Counted from the stretch's first letter, positions 1 through 7,197 are shown. The stretch is DNA of 9,508 bases from Holosporales bacterium (GCA_031279295.1 JAITIT010000038.1:1-9508), one strand, 5' to 3'. Translations and numbers: made by a program. Notes: generated by a model not told the origin, from the sequence alone.

Positions 1-1
1 G

Positions 2-385
2 CAGATAAAGGTTGACTGCGATGTCATACTAGCGGACGGCGGAACAAGGACCGCAAGCATAACCGGTGCTTTTGTAGCATTACATCTCGCATGCCAGAAG
101 CTATTGAAGACCAATGCCATTGCCGTGAACCCCATAACCAAGCATGTGGTGGCTGTCTCATGCGGGATAGTAGGTGGAGCATCACTTCTGGATCTTGACT
201 ATTCGGAGGACTCTGTTGCTGATGTTGATTCGAACTTCATAATGTCCGACGACATGATCATCGAAATACAAATGTGTGGCGAGAGACGGCCGTTCACAGA
301 GTCTGAGTTAGATGGAATCCTAGCACTTGCAAGGAAGGGTAGAGACGAGTTGCTAGATAAGCAGAAGCTCTCAATCGGTGGGTAA
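2..385 (+). CDS. rph: RNase PH, C-terminal part (5' end outside window)
   Basis: This is the 3' part of ribonuclease PH, a phosphate-dependent 3'-5' exoribonuclease that trims tRNA 3' ends in the cytoplasm. The frame is open from base 2. It starts with the family's VDCDV stretch and ADGGTRTASITGA motif (bases 11-73), which carries metal and substrate residues, followed by a long run typical of the family (LLDLDYSEDS, then EVD-like ADVDSNFIM). The frame ends at TAA 383-385, about the normal C-terminal length after IQ and the PFTESELD helix. One oddity is that the usual VQGTAEG-like segment reads IQMCGER, one residue shorter. An internal ATG at 104 is not the true start, because homology continues upstream to the window edge. 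The next gene, 98 bases downstream on the same strand, encodes a TamA-like protein. Confidence 0.93.
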   Translation, partial: QIKVDCDVILADGGTRTASITGAFVALHLACQKLLKTNAIAVNPITKHVVAVSCGIVGGASLLDLDYSEDSVADVDSNFIMSDDMIIEIQMCGERRPFTESELDGILALARKGRDELLDKQKLSIGG

Positions 386-420
386 GCCTGACCATAATAC
401 AGGTGCCATTTTTTGCCGTA

Positions 421-447
421 TTGTTTTGTGGAACGATTCTGTACAAT
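421..447 (+). promoter_or_regulatory. Possible sigma70-type promoter for the tamA-like gene
   Basis: A TACAAT box (442-447, five of six matches to TATAAT) lies 37 bases upstream of the TTG start. The best upstream hexamer is TTGTTT at 421-426, but the spacing is only 15 bases, so the -35 element is weak. The gene might instead be read through from rph, since no clear terminator is visible between them. Confidence 0.3.
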
Positions 448-483
448 TTACTTAGTGGCTTGCAGGTTTGGGCTAGTTAGCCG

Positions 484-2280
484 TTGCGTCTTTCAGTCAT
501 CGTGAAACAGGTTGCTTGGTGTGCGCTACTGGTATCAGTTGCGTACGGTGCTAAAATCAATGGCATAAGAGATGCTGAGATAGTGGAGCTGGCGAAGTCA
601 CAAATTATAAATTGGGAGGGACGTTATGAGGACACCCCAGTTAACAGAGCAAAGATCATGAGAGATGTTGGCGCCGTAAGGAAGGTACTTGGCTCGTTTG
701 GATACTTTGATGCTAATGTTACTACGAGCCTGCTGGATGGTAAGGTAATATTCAATGTCGAACTTGGCATGAGGTACAAGATCAAAGATGTCTCACTTGT
801 GTACACGGATAACGAAAGCTATAGGTTCGATCTCAGCATGGAGCAGGTGTTTAGCATCATAGGAACCGAAGGCGGCATGTATGTAGATTTCAAGTACATT
901 ACAGATGGTCGAGACAAGCTTAAAGAGTACTTCAAGACTTCAGGATTTGCGTTCGCCGATATAGCTCAACCAGAGATTAAGATTGACAAGCAAGCCAAGG
1001 AGATAAAGGTTATTTACACCATAAGTTTGAGAGGTAAGACCATCATAGATTCCACAGCACTTCGCATCAAATCACAGAAGGATCCGAAGCTCATAGAGCC
1101 TTTCATAAGGAACAGAATCCCGTGGAAAGACGGAGATGTATACAACTCTCGAGAGATTGAATCTATGATAGAACAACTGATGGAGAGTGGAATCTTTGCA
1201 ACTGTAGATGTCGAGCTAAGTCAGCCAATTCAAGATCCGAGTGATCCACGCATATGCCATACCAACATCACGATTAACATAGAAGAGGCTAAGTTACGTG
1301 ACATAGCCGCCGGTGTTAAGTACGGATCGTCTGAGAAGATAGGGATCTTATTGTCGTGGGCATACTATAACATCGATGGACGAGGCTCGAAGTTGTCGAC
1401 CGTAGCTGATGTTGCGAAGAGAAACCGGACGCTGAAGGTACAGTATGACATGTACGATCTATTTTACAGAAGGCAAAACCTAACCAGCAAAGTTTTTTAT
1501 ATGAGGAACGATGTTGATGCATATACCGTATCGATGATTGGGGCTGAGAGCATGTTGTGGCAGACGTTTTTTGATAATCTCAAGATCGGTGCTGGAGCTT
1601 GCTATGAAAATGCTAGCACAGTTGACAAGACTGCTGATGGAACTCCTAAGGTTAAGTTTAAGGCCGCTGGCGTACCTGTGGGAATCAGATTCGACACCAC
1701 AGATAATTATCTTGATCCAAGCAGGGGTCTCAGGTGTTCCCTTATGGTAACATCGTATTTCGGCAAGCCTAGTAACGTGTCCATTCTACTCGCGAAGGCA
1801 TCTGTGTACTTTCCACTGATTCATAGCCTGTCGAGGAATACACTGGTCTTATCTGCGTACTCCAAGGTTGGTTCCATCTTTAGGAACAAGAACCGTACCA
1901 TTCCTCGTCACAAATTTTTCTTTGCTGGAGGTAATAATTCTGTGAGGGGGTACGGGTACCAGAAGATCAGTGAGCTTTCTGATGATGGCAAGCCACTAGG
2001 AGGAGAATCGTTATTCGAGTTTGGAATCGAACCAAGGGTGAGAGTAACAGATGATATTGGGATAGTTGCTTTTTGGGAAGGAGGTAACGTACGGCAGTCC
2101 AGAGCTGTGTTCAAACTTAAGGACATGCTGTTTGGGTATGGTGCAGGAGTGAGGTACTATACCCAGCTCGGGCAGATACGATTCGATGTGGCATTTCCAA
2201 CAAAGATACGTAAGTCGCAAACCGGGAAGCGAGTGGATTCAAGGTTTAATATCTACATTAGCGTAGGACAGGCATTTTAG
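484..2280 (+). CDS. tamA: TamA-like Omp85 outer-membrane assembly protein
   Basis: This is an Omp85-superfamily outer-membrane protein of the TamA type, which helps insert beta-barrel proteins and works with inner-membrane TamB in other bacteria. Residues 1-22 form a signal peptide (a Lys, then a hydrophobic run ending AYG). Residues about 24-270 resemble three POTRA domains: the first has an RDVGAVRKVLGSFGYFDANV segment of the family's 'D...L...GYyda' kind, and an ITINIEEAKLRDI segment leads into the barrel. The barrel occupies about 275-598 with the signature GGNNSVRGYGY (VRGY at 487-490) and the usual end, GVRYYTQLGQIRFDVAFP and then a terminal Phe. At 598 residues it is close to the family's length. 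The start is TTG 484; an in-frame TAG at 478-480 excludes anything farther upstream, and GTG 502 is an alternative that keeps the signal peptide. No clear ribosome site is visible. No tamB lies next to it. Confidence 0.9.
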   Translation: MRLSVIVKQVAWCALLVSVAYGAKINGIRDAEIVELAKSQIINWEGRYEDTPVNRAKIMRDVGAVRKVLGSFGYFDANVTTSLLDGKVIFNVELGMRYKIKDVSLVYTDNESYRFDLSMEQVFSIIGTEGGMYVDFKYITDGRDKLKEYFKTSGFAFADIAQPEIKIDKQAKEIKVIYTISLRGKTIIDSTALRIKSQKDPKLIEPFIRNRIPWKDGDVYNSREIESMIEQLMESGIFATVDVELSQPIQDPSDPRICHTNITINIEEAKLRDIAAGVKYGSSEKIGILLSWAYYNIDGRGSKLSTVADVAKRNRTLKVQYDMYDLFYRRQNLTSKVFYMRNDVDAYTVSMIGAESMLWQTFFDNLKIGAGACYENASTVDKTADGTPKVKFKAAGVPVGIRFDTTDNYLDPSRGLRCSLMVTSYFGKPSNVSILLAKASVYFPLIHSLSRNTLVLSAYSKVGSIFRNKNRTIPRHKFFFAGGNNSVRGYGYQKISELSDDGKPLGGESLFEFGIEPRVRVTDDIGIVAFWEGGNVRQSRAVFKLKDMLFGYGAGVRYYTQLGQIRFDVAFPTKIRKSQTGKRVDSRFNIYISVGQAF

Positions 2281-2709
2281 AAAAATCAAAGATTAATTGA
2301 CCAGACTTTTATGTTGCCAACCTAAGCAACGATGTTTGAATGTCTCTATAAAGTTGTACTCTGTTTGTGCAGAAGATAAATGGTGTGTTGTGGAATGGGT
2401 TACTGCATGATACGATGACAGGGTGGTGGGTAGGATTTCACAAGGATGCTGATGAGAAAGTGGATAGCAGTGGTGAGTAGCTATTACCTCGCTCACGAAT
2501 GCATCACGCAGAGCAGGTAGCGCAATTCTATCGCAGGGAGCCTGAGCATTTAGTCGTAGATAATGTTTATCATTCTTGTCGTCGCATGCTTCAGCAAAAA
2601 TATTTCGCAAAATTAACCAAATTTTAATCAATATTGCCTTAGCCTGTAAAGTAAGGCAGAATGATAGCATGATGCATCGGCTCTTGGTGTATGGACTGTA
2701 GGAAACGGT
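2281..2709. other. 429-base spacer without a convincing gene
   Basis: No RNA gene or recognisable protein is seen between the tamA-like gene and tssB. A weak hairpin, GTTGC/GCAAC with an 8-base loop, lies at 2313-2330 just after tamA but lacks a T-run, so it is a poor terminator. The right third turns AT-rich and holds a promoter candidate for tssB. A minus-strand open frame of 156 codons (2763 to 2293) spans the whole spacer and invades tssB. Its product has a hydrophobic stretch but matches no family I know. It may be chance or an old eroded gene. Confidence 0.6.
2634..2662 (+). promoter_or_regulatory. Candidate promoter for the tssBC operon
   Basis: TTGCCT (2634-2639) and CAGAAT (2657-2662) are spaced by 17 bases, each matching four of six consensus positions. 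A start point near 2669 would give a leader of about 40 bases before tssB. This is a plausible but not strong sigma70-type promoter; no other promoter is seen between the three genes downstream. Confidence 0.35.
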
Positions 2710-3252
2710 ATGGCAGAAAGTAGGCAGCACACTATAGATCGGGTGAGAAAACCAAGGGTACACATAACGTACGATGTGGAAATCGGTAACGCCATCGAGA
2801 AGAAGGAGCTGCCATTTGTTGTTGCAATCTTAGCAGATCTGTCTGGCCAACCTGAAAGTCCTCTACCCAAAATCAAGAACCGTAAGTTTGTAGAAATAGA
2901 CAGAGACAATTTCAGTGAGATCATGTCGATCATCAACCCAAGGCTGGTCCTGAGGGTAGCGAACAGACTATCCGACGAAACTCCAGAGACAAGCATCGAG
3001 CTGACCTTCAGTGACATGAACGATTTTCAACCGCAGAATTTAGCACGCAAAATTCCTACGCTAAAAGCGCTCTACGATAAGCGCGACAGCTTTAAGAACC
3101 TGATAGCCAAAATGGATGGAAACGATAAGCTGGAAGCGCTGTTATCTCAGATCATGAGAAACCGTAGCAATCTCGAGAAGTTGAAGAAAGAGCTTGATGA
3201 TAGAGCTGGATCACCACAGGCAGATGCTTCCCAAGAGCAGAGTGAACCGTAA
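2710..3252 (+). CDS. tssB: Type VI secretion sheath small subunit TssB (VipA)
   Basis: TssB is the small subunit of the contractile sheath of the type VI secretion system; it polymerises with TssC around the Hcp tube in the cytoplasm. The 180-residue product is slightly longer than the usual 160-175 and is complete. Family landmarks are in order: VHITYDVEIG (17-26), ELPFVVAILADLSG (33-46), RKFVEIDRDNF (58-68), an IELTFSDMNDFQPQNLARK segment, and a C-terminal helical part with MDGNDKLEALL. The last 15 or so residues are Gln/Ser/Glu-rich and look disordered, which is an addition to the usual family end. ATG 2710 is supported by AGGA at 2700-2703. tssC follows after 21 bases, the normal gene order, so the two are surely co-transcribed. 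Confidence 0.96.
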   Translation: MAESRQHTIDRVRKPRVHITYDVEIGNAIEKKELPFVVAILADLSGQPESPLPKIKNRKFVEIDRDNFSEIMSIINPRLVLRVANRLSDETPETSIELTFSDMNDFQPQNLARKIPTLKALYDKRDSFKNLIAKMDGNDKLEALLSQIMRNRSNLEKLKKELDDRAGSPQADASQEQSEP

Positions 3253-3273
3253 CCCATAGTCAAGGAGATAGAT

Positions 3274-4740
3274 ATGGCTGACGAAATAATTATCATACCA
3301 GATGAGGCAGAGCTCTTAGACATCCTGCTGCACGAGAACAAGATGGCACGGTTTCCAGAGCAGGAAGAGGCTGCAGTTCAGTTGCTCGTGGAGATGGTAA
3401 ATGAACTGTTGGACATAAGTGAGGTACCAGAGGAGTCCAGGATAATCCAGTACCTTACTAGGAGAATTATGGAAATAGATGAGATCCTCACACGGCAGAT
3501 CAACGAGATACTTCATCACCCGGACTTCCAGAGGTTGGAGGGCTCGTGGAGAGGTTTGCACTATCTGGTCATGAACACAGAAACGAGTACACGACTTAAG
3601 ATCAGACTAATGAATGCATCGTTGAAAGACCTAAGGGACGACCTCACCAAGGCTATTGAATTTGATCAAAGTGCACTCTTCAAAAAGATATACGAGGAAG
3701 AGTTCGGAACATACGGTGGATCCCCGTACTCTTGCATCATCGGTGATTTTATGTTCACAAATCACCCACAAGATATCCAGTTCCTAGAACATATTGCTAA
3801 CCTAGCAGCAGCGGCTCACGCACCATTTATATCATCGATATCACCTCCATTTTTCAACCTAGACAAATTCGAAGATATGCCACTACCAAGGGATCTATCC
3901 AAGATCCTAGAATCCCCTGACTATATCAAGTGGAACTCATTCCGCAATATGGAGGACTCACGGTACGTTGCACTTCTGCTTCCGAGGATACTAATGAGAC
4001 TCCCGTATGGTCCAAACACCCTACCTGTATCGGAGTTTAACTTTACGGAGGACGTCGGGATTGGAGATACAGACAGATTTTGCTGGGGCAATCCAGCGTA
4101 CGCACTAGCTCAGCGCATTACGGACGCTTTTGCGAAGTACAGCTGGACAGCAGCTATCAGGGGAGTAGAAGGTGGTGGGATGGTAGAGGGTCTACCATCA
4201 TACATTTTCAAAACAATGGATGGGGATAAAACTGTTAAGTGTCCGACTGAAGTTGCGATAGCAGATAGGCGCGAGAAGGAACTGAGCGACTTAGGTTTCA
4301 TAGCTATATGCTACTGCAAAGGGACTGATTACGCCGTGTTTTTCGGAGCACAGACAACTCAGCGTCCCAGGGTATACAACCTCGATGATGCCAATGCTAA
4401 TGCGTCAATCTCTGCGCGCATAACATATATCCTAGCTGCATCCAGGTTTGCACACTATATCAAGGTTATCATGCGGGATAAGGTAGGTTCGTTCCTTACG
4501 AAGGAGAATGTAGAACAGTACCTCAATACATGGCTTGCCTCGTATATCTTACTAAATGATGACGCCCCAGCGAGCGCAAAAGCATCATACCCGCTGCGGG
4601 AGGGGAGAATAGATGTATACGATGTTCCAGGTTCGCCAGGCTCGTACAAGTCCGTCATATATTTACGTCCACATTTCCAAATGGAGGAGCTCTCCGCATC
4701 TATTAGGCTCGTTGCAACACTGCCAGCAAAAGCGGGGTAG
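3274..4740 (+). CDS. tssC: Type VI secretion sheath large subunit TssC (VipB)
   Basis: TssC is the large sheath subunit of the type VI secretion system and partners TssB in the contractile cylinder. The 488 residues match the family's usual length of about 490. Landmarks are an N-terminal helix AELLDILLHEN (about 12-22) at the place where the recycling ATPase ClpV docks in VipB, then FQRLEGSWRGLHYLV (85-99), a YGGSPYSCIIGDF segment, GIGDTDRFCWGNPAYALA, SRFAHYIKVIMRDKVGSF (from 390), and the end LRPHFQMEELSASIRLVATLP (464-484). All parts needed for a working sheath are present. ATG 3274 has a strong AAGGAGA ribosome site at 3262-3268. The retained ClpV-type helix suggests that a ClpV exists elsewhere in the genome. 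The next gene starts 3 bases after this stop. Confidence 0.97.
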   Translation: MADEIIIIPDEAELLDILLHENKMARFPEQEEAAVQLLVEMVNELLDISEVPEESRIIQYLTRRIMEIDEILTRQINEILHHPDFQRLEGSWRGLHYLVMNTETSTRLKIRLMNASLKDLRDDLTKAIEFDQSALFKKIYEEEFGTYGGSPYSCIIGDFMFTNHPQDIQFLEHIANLAAAAHAPFISSISPPFFNLDKFEDMPLPRDLSKILESPDYIKWNSFRNMEDSRYVALLLPRILMRLPYGPNTLPVSEFNFTEDVGIGDTDRFCWGNPAYALAQRITDAFAKYSWTAAIRGVEGGGMVEGLPSYIFKTMDGDKTVKCPTEVAIADRREKELSDLGFIAICYCKGTDYAVFFGAQTTQRPRVYNLDDANANASISARITYILAASRFAHYIKVIMRDKVGSFLTKENVEQYLNTWLASYILLNDDAPASAKASYPLREGRIDVYDVPGSPGSYKSVIYLRPHFQMEELSASIRLVATLPAKAG

Positions 4741-4743
4741 GCC

Positions 4744-5973
4744 ATGACGTCCGTGCGATACCCCACAGAAATGCACTGGTGTAGCTGGAAATGGGGCGGT
4801 ATCTCTTTCCTCATAGCAATGGTTCTGATGTCAATATGTAATGCCACTACAGTGTCGCACACGTCACGTTCCAATAAGCGACATAGTCAAACGTCAACTA
4901 AGACTCGGCAGTATAACGAGCAAAGGGCATTGGTGGTGCGCACAGCCAAGAACGTGGTACTCATAACGATCCTCAAACCAGACGTAGGGAGCAATCCAGT
5001 ATACTACAATACTGTTACTGCTCCACCTGATGCCAAGGCGCTAGTCACGTCTGGGGTAATGATTGATGATGGACTGGTGTGTACACCTGCAATACGTATG
5101 GAGGAAGGAGACAGAATCATTGTCACAATAGACAGTGAACATAAAGAGCCCAACAATGGAGGGGAATGCACCATGGGTGTGAACGACTATGATGCTACAG
5201 TGATCGAGATAATCCCAGATCTAAACCTAGCATTCCTGAGAATCCAGCCAAGAGGCAACGAAAGATTCACGCATATAGAGCTAGGTAACGACGTTCATAT
5301 CCCAGACGGAGAAGGTTCTAAAAATGAATGGTTCATAACAGTTGGTAAGGCGAAGGGGAAATATTTTGTAACTCCCCAGAAACCGGGCAATCGCCAATAC
5401 CAGTTTGGCATATGGGCGTCACTACTGCCGGGGGTCGAGTACGTGGAGGAAAATGGCAAACCACTCCTCGAGATGAAATCACATTTCCTAAGTGGTCTTC
5501 TGGAAACCAACGGAGGAGCTATTGTTGGTCGAGACGGCAAGCTAGTAGGCATAGCGGGTTACAGGGTTGACGAATACGGACTACCCGATACCAGTGGTAT
5601 TCCTGTGTCGATCATAAAGAAGGCGGCCAGAGCTGTTGTACCAAATATGGATCATACGGTTGGTACTACATGGCTGGGAGCTAATGTATCCGACAATCAA
5701 CATAAGCTTCCTAAAGCAATCAGAGAGATTCTTGGCACCGAGTTTTCTGATTCTCCCGAAGCAAATGGCTGTGTCATTACCAATATACAAGTTGAATCAG
5801 CTGTTCATAAAGCAGGGGTACGCCCAAATGATGTTGTACTCCGCTTTAATGGAAAAGCTGTCTGGAATGCAGCGACGTACAAAAACTATGAGAGGTACTC
5901 ATTTGGAGATCAAATGGCGACACTCGAAGTTATGAGGAACGGCAAGCTCATCGATTTGCCAGTGCCTAGGTAA
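4744..5973 (+). CDS. Exported HtrA/Deg-like pseudoprotease with PDZ domain
   Basis: The 409-residue product has the layout of a periplasmic HtrA/Deg protease: a signal peptide or anchor (hydrophobic residues 18-31, cleavage possible after CNA), a Ser/Thr/Lys-rich linker (about 35-58), a trypsin-like domain (about 60-300) and one PDZ domain (about 305-407, with NGCVITNIQVESAVHKAGVR and then PNDVVLRFNGKAV). The active site appears lost at all three places. Where HtrA has TNNHVV this has TPAIRM (Ile117 at the His). Where HtrA has a DLALLK-type motif it has NLAFLR (Asn161 at the Asp). Where HtrA has GNSGGPLV it has ETNGGAIV (Asn256 at the Ser). The frame is intact, so this looks like a maintained non-enzymatic binder or chaperone rather than a decaying gene. 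It begins 3 bases after tssC, with GGGGTAGG overlapping that stop, suggesting translational coupling. The alignment is by eye. Confidence 0.82.
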   Translation: MTSVRYPTEMHWCSWKWGGISFLIAMVLMSICNATTVSHTSRSNKRHSQTSTKTRQYNEQRALVVRTAKNVVLITILKPDVGSNPVYYNTVTAPPDAKALVTSGVMIDDGLVCTPAIRMEEGDRIIVTIDSEHKEPNNGGECTMGVNDYDATVIEIIPDLNLAFLRIQPRGNERFTHIELGNDVHIPDGEGSKNEWFITVGKAKGKYFVTPQKPGNRQYQFGIWASLLPGVEYVEENGKPLLEMKSHFLSGLLETNGGAIVGRDGKLVGIAGYRVDEYGLPDTSGIPVSIIKKAARAVVPNMDHTVGTTWLGANVSDNQHKLPKAIREILGTEFSDSPEANGCVITNIQVESAVHKAGVRPNDVVLRFNGKAVWNAATYKNYERYSFGDQMATLEVMRNGKLIDLPVPR

Positions 5974-6005
5974 CATGGCATACTCAGCTATTGTCAGGGG
6001 CCTAG

Positions 6006-6383
6006 CTATGCTACAATTCAGCAGGAAAGCCTCTCTGGAATAAGGGCGGCAATCTCGATCTGTACGTTTCTGATTTTGAGAAGCAGTCAAAGCACTTTCG
6101 GGCTAATCACAAGCTGTATCGATCTGGCGCTGATTTTGCTGTAAGTATTGAGGCTACGATAGATCCATATTTTCTTGGGAGTTTGCTGGCTGACGGATGT
6201 TTCAGAAGAGTCCCGATCAAACTTTCTTGTGGCGACATCGAGCCATGTCAGTACGCCCAGAAAGTGGTAACGGACATGTGCTTGTCTTGCAGATTCAGGG
6301 CTCGCAGAGGCTCAAATTGCTTTGATGTTTTTGCTGGTACTGACGGAAGAGGGGACAATATCATTAAGTTCAAGCACATGTGA
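6006..6383 (+). pseudogene. LAGLIDADG endonuclease/intein-like fragment without a start
   Basis: A frame open for 125 codons ends at TGA 6381-6383. It encodes a stretch with the shape of a LAGLIDADG homing endonuclease or intein: HKLYRSGADFAVSIEA (6108-6155), then DPYFLGSLLADGCFRR (6162-6209), where the FLGSLLADG core fits the LAGLIDADG helix, then PIKLSCGD and a helix with QYAQKVVTD. Upstream the frame is closed by TAG 6003-6005, and no ATG, GTG or TTG occurs before TTG 6183, which lies inside the motif. The N-terminal part is therefore missing or frameshifted. Only one LAGLIDADG helix is visible. It sits 32 bases after the HtrA-like gene. The call rests on one motif and its surroundings, so other origins are possible. 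Confidence 0.42.
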
Positions 6384-6425
6384 GACAAGAGTGAGTGACT
6401 GATGTTGTGAAGGTAGATATGTATG

Positions 6426-6441
6426 TAACTCAATAGAGTTA
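6426..6441. repeat. Perfect inverted repeat, 6-base arms
   Basis: TAACTC and GAGTTA are separated by the 4-base loop AATA. No T-run follows, so it is more likely an operator-like or RNA hairpin than an intrinsic terminator. Confidence 0.45.
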
Positions 6442-6470
6442 TGCACATATTCCCTTCATACCAAAAGGCC

Positions 6471-6490
6471 TCACTAATGAGTATTAGTGA
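6471..6490. repeat. Perfect inverted repeat, 8-base arms
   Basis: TCACTAAT and ATTAGTGA are perfectly complementary around the 4-base loop GAGT. It lies 80 bases upstream of the -35 box of the next gene and 29 bases after another perfect hairpin. It is followed by a T/A-rich stretch without a clean T-run. It could be a weak terminator for the upstream operon or a protein-binding site for control of the downstream gene. Confidence 0.5.
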
Positions 6491-6569
6491 TTATTCATTT
6501 CAGGAAGCCTATGCATGCAGGTATGTTGCGTTTCAAGGTAGGTGAACATGACACCTATTGCTAGAGTTA

Positions 6570-6598
6570 TTGTACGGAAGCTAAAAATCGCATATACT
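6570..6598 (+). promoter_or_regulatory. Promoter of the small exported protein gene
   Basis: TTGTAC (6570-6575) and TATACT (6593-6598) are spaced by exactly 17 bases; the -10 box matches five of six consensus positions and the -35 box three. The predicted start point, about 6604-6606, is at or next to the first base of a G8 run (6606-6613). The leader to ATG 6633 would be under 30 bases. Confidence 0.55.
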
Positions 6599-6605
6599 GA
6601 AGCAT

Positions 6606-6613
6606 GGGGGGGG
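6606..6613 (+). repeat. Homopolymeric G8 tract at predicted transcription start
   Basis: Eight consecutive G lie between the -10 box (ends 6598) and the ribosome site GGAG (6620-6623) of the exported protein gene. Such runs are prone to length change by slipped-strand mispairing, and at a start point they can cause RNA polymerase slippage. I saw no comparable G or C run elsewhere in the window. Confidence 0.75.
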
Positions 6614-6632
6614 TGTAGTGGAGTGATATAGC

Positions 6633-7172
6633 ATGAGATTGCGCGTTGTAGTTGTGTTCATATGTATGCATGCAGCAATGCCTCTGAGTGCTTGTATGTG
6701 TGGAACGCCAATAAGCACTGAAGCTGTAGATGGTGGTGCATACACGGGGTTAACAAAACCCAAAATACCTCCTAGAAAGTGTAGTACGTGTGGAGTACTC
6801 AAGCTGGGTGAGAAGCACTGGCTCTCGCTGAAGACTTGTGGTGGGACATACCTACGGCGAGAGATTACCAAACTAGTATCGCTGAGCGGATTAGAGTGTG
6901 GATTGTCGCTATACCATAACTGTGGAGAGCCAGCAAATTTCAGTGTGTACGGGTGCGTAGGGGTCGGGGCGCTGTTTTCACGTCGCCATGTGCAGCAGGC
7001 TAGTATGCGGACAAATACCACTACCTTCGTACGGATAGACATATTGCATGGAGGGAGTGGCGCTAACATCTCCGGAGAGGTCGCCTACCACCTGAGATCC
7101 CGATGCCAAGCAGGAAATAAGCGAACCCGTGGGCTCTATTCACTTAGTGTCAGAGGAAGTTACAAATTCTGA
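6633..7172 (+). CDS. Small Cys-rich exported protein, probable outer-membrane beta-barrel
   Basis: I do not recognise the family. The 179-residue product starts with a clear signal peptide (MRLR, then hydrophobic VVVVFIC, ending LSA-C21). LSAC also fits a lipobox, so either signal peptidase I cleavage or lipidation at Cys21 is possible. The C-terminal half has alternating hydrophobic and polar strands with turns: ECGLSLYHNCG, FSVYGCVGVGALFSRR, TFVRIDILHGG, ISGEVAYHLRSR and LYSLSVRGSYKF. It ends in Phe, the usual last residue of outer-membrane barrels. Four CxxC or Cys-rich spots lie in the N-terminal third. At 179 residues it could form a small barrel or be the C-terminal half of a larger surface-antigen ancestor. 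ATG 6633 is supported by GGAG at 6620-6623 and by an in-frame TGA at 6624. The gene has its own promoter with a G8 run and converges on the minus-strand gene at 7198. Confidence 0.6.
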   Translation: MRLRVVVVFICMHAAMPLSACMCGTPISTEAVDGGAYTGLTKPKIPPRKCSTCGVLKLGEKHWLSLKTCGGTYLRREITKLVSLSGLECGLSLYHNCGEPANFSVYGCVGVGALFSRRHVQQASMRTNTTTFVRIDILHGGSGANISGEVAYHLRSRCQAGNKRTRGLYSLSVRGSYKF

Positions 7173-7197
7173 TCATTTACTGAGTTACTAGTCCGGA

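Larger units (their letters stand above)
6384..6632. other. Spacer with hairpins and promoter, no gene
   Basis: This 249-base stretch has no credible open frame on either strand. It contains two perfect short hairpins, a promoter, a G8 run and the ribosome site of the next gene, which are listed separately. An 11-base word, TATGCATGCAG, occurs here (near 6509) and again inside the start of the next gene (near 6662). Confidence 0.6.

Noticed and set aside
1538..1750. Short open frames inside the tamA-like and tssC genes
   Set aside because: They lie wholly within strongly supported genes in other frames and have no domain content.
5975..6043. A short frame starting ATG 5975 just after the HtrA-like gene
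   Set aside because: It ends after 22 codons, has no ribosome site and resembles no known protein; I could not join it convincingly to the LAGLIDADG-like frame.
6581..7069. A 162-codon minus-strand open frame
   Set aside because: It overlaps the exported protein gene, lacks a recognisable motif, and would run out through the promoter of the plus-strand gene, which has a good ribosome site and signal peptide.
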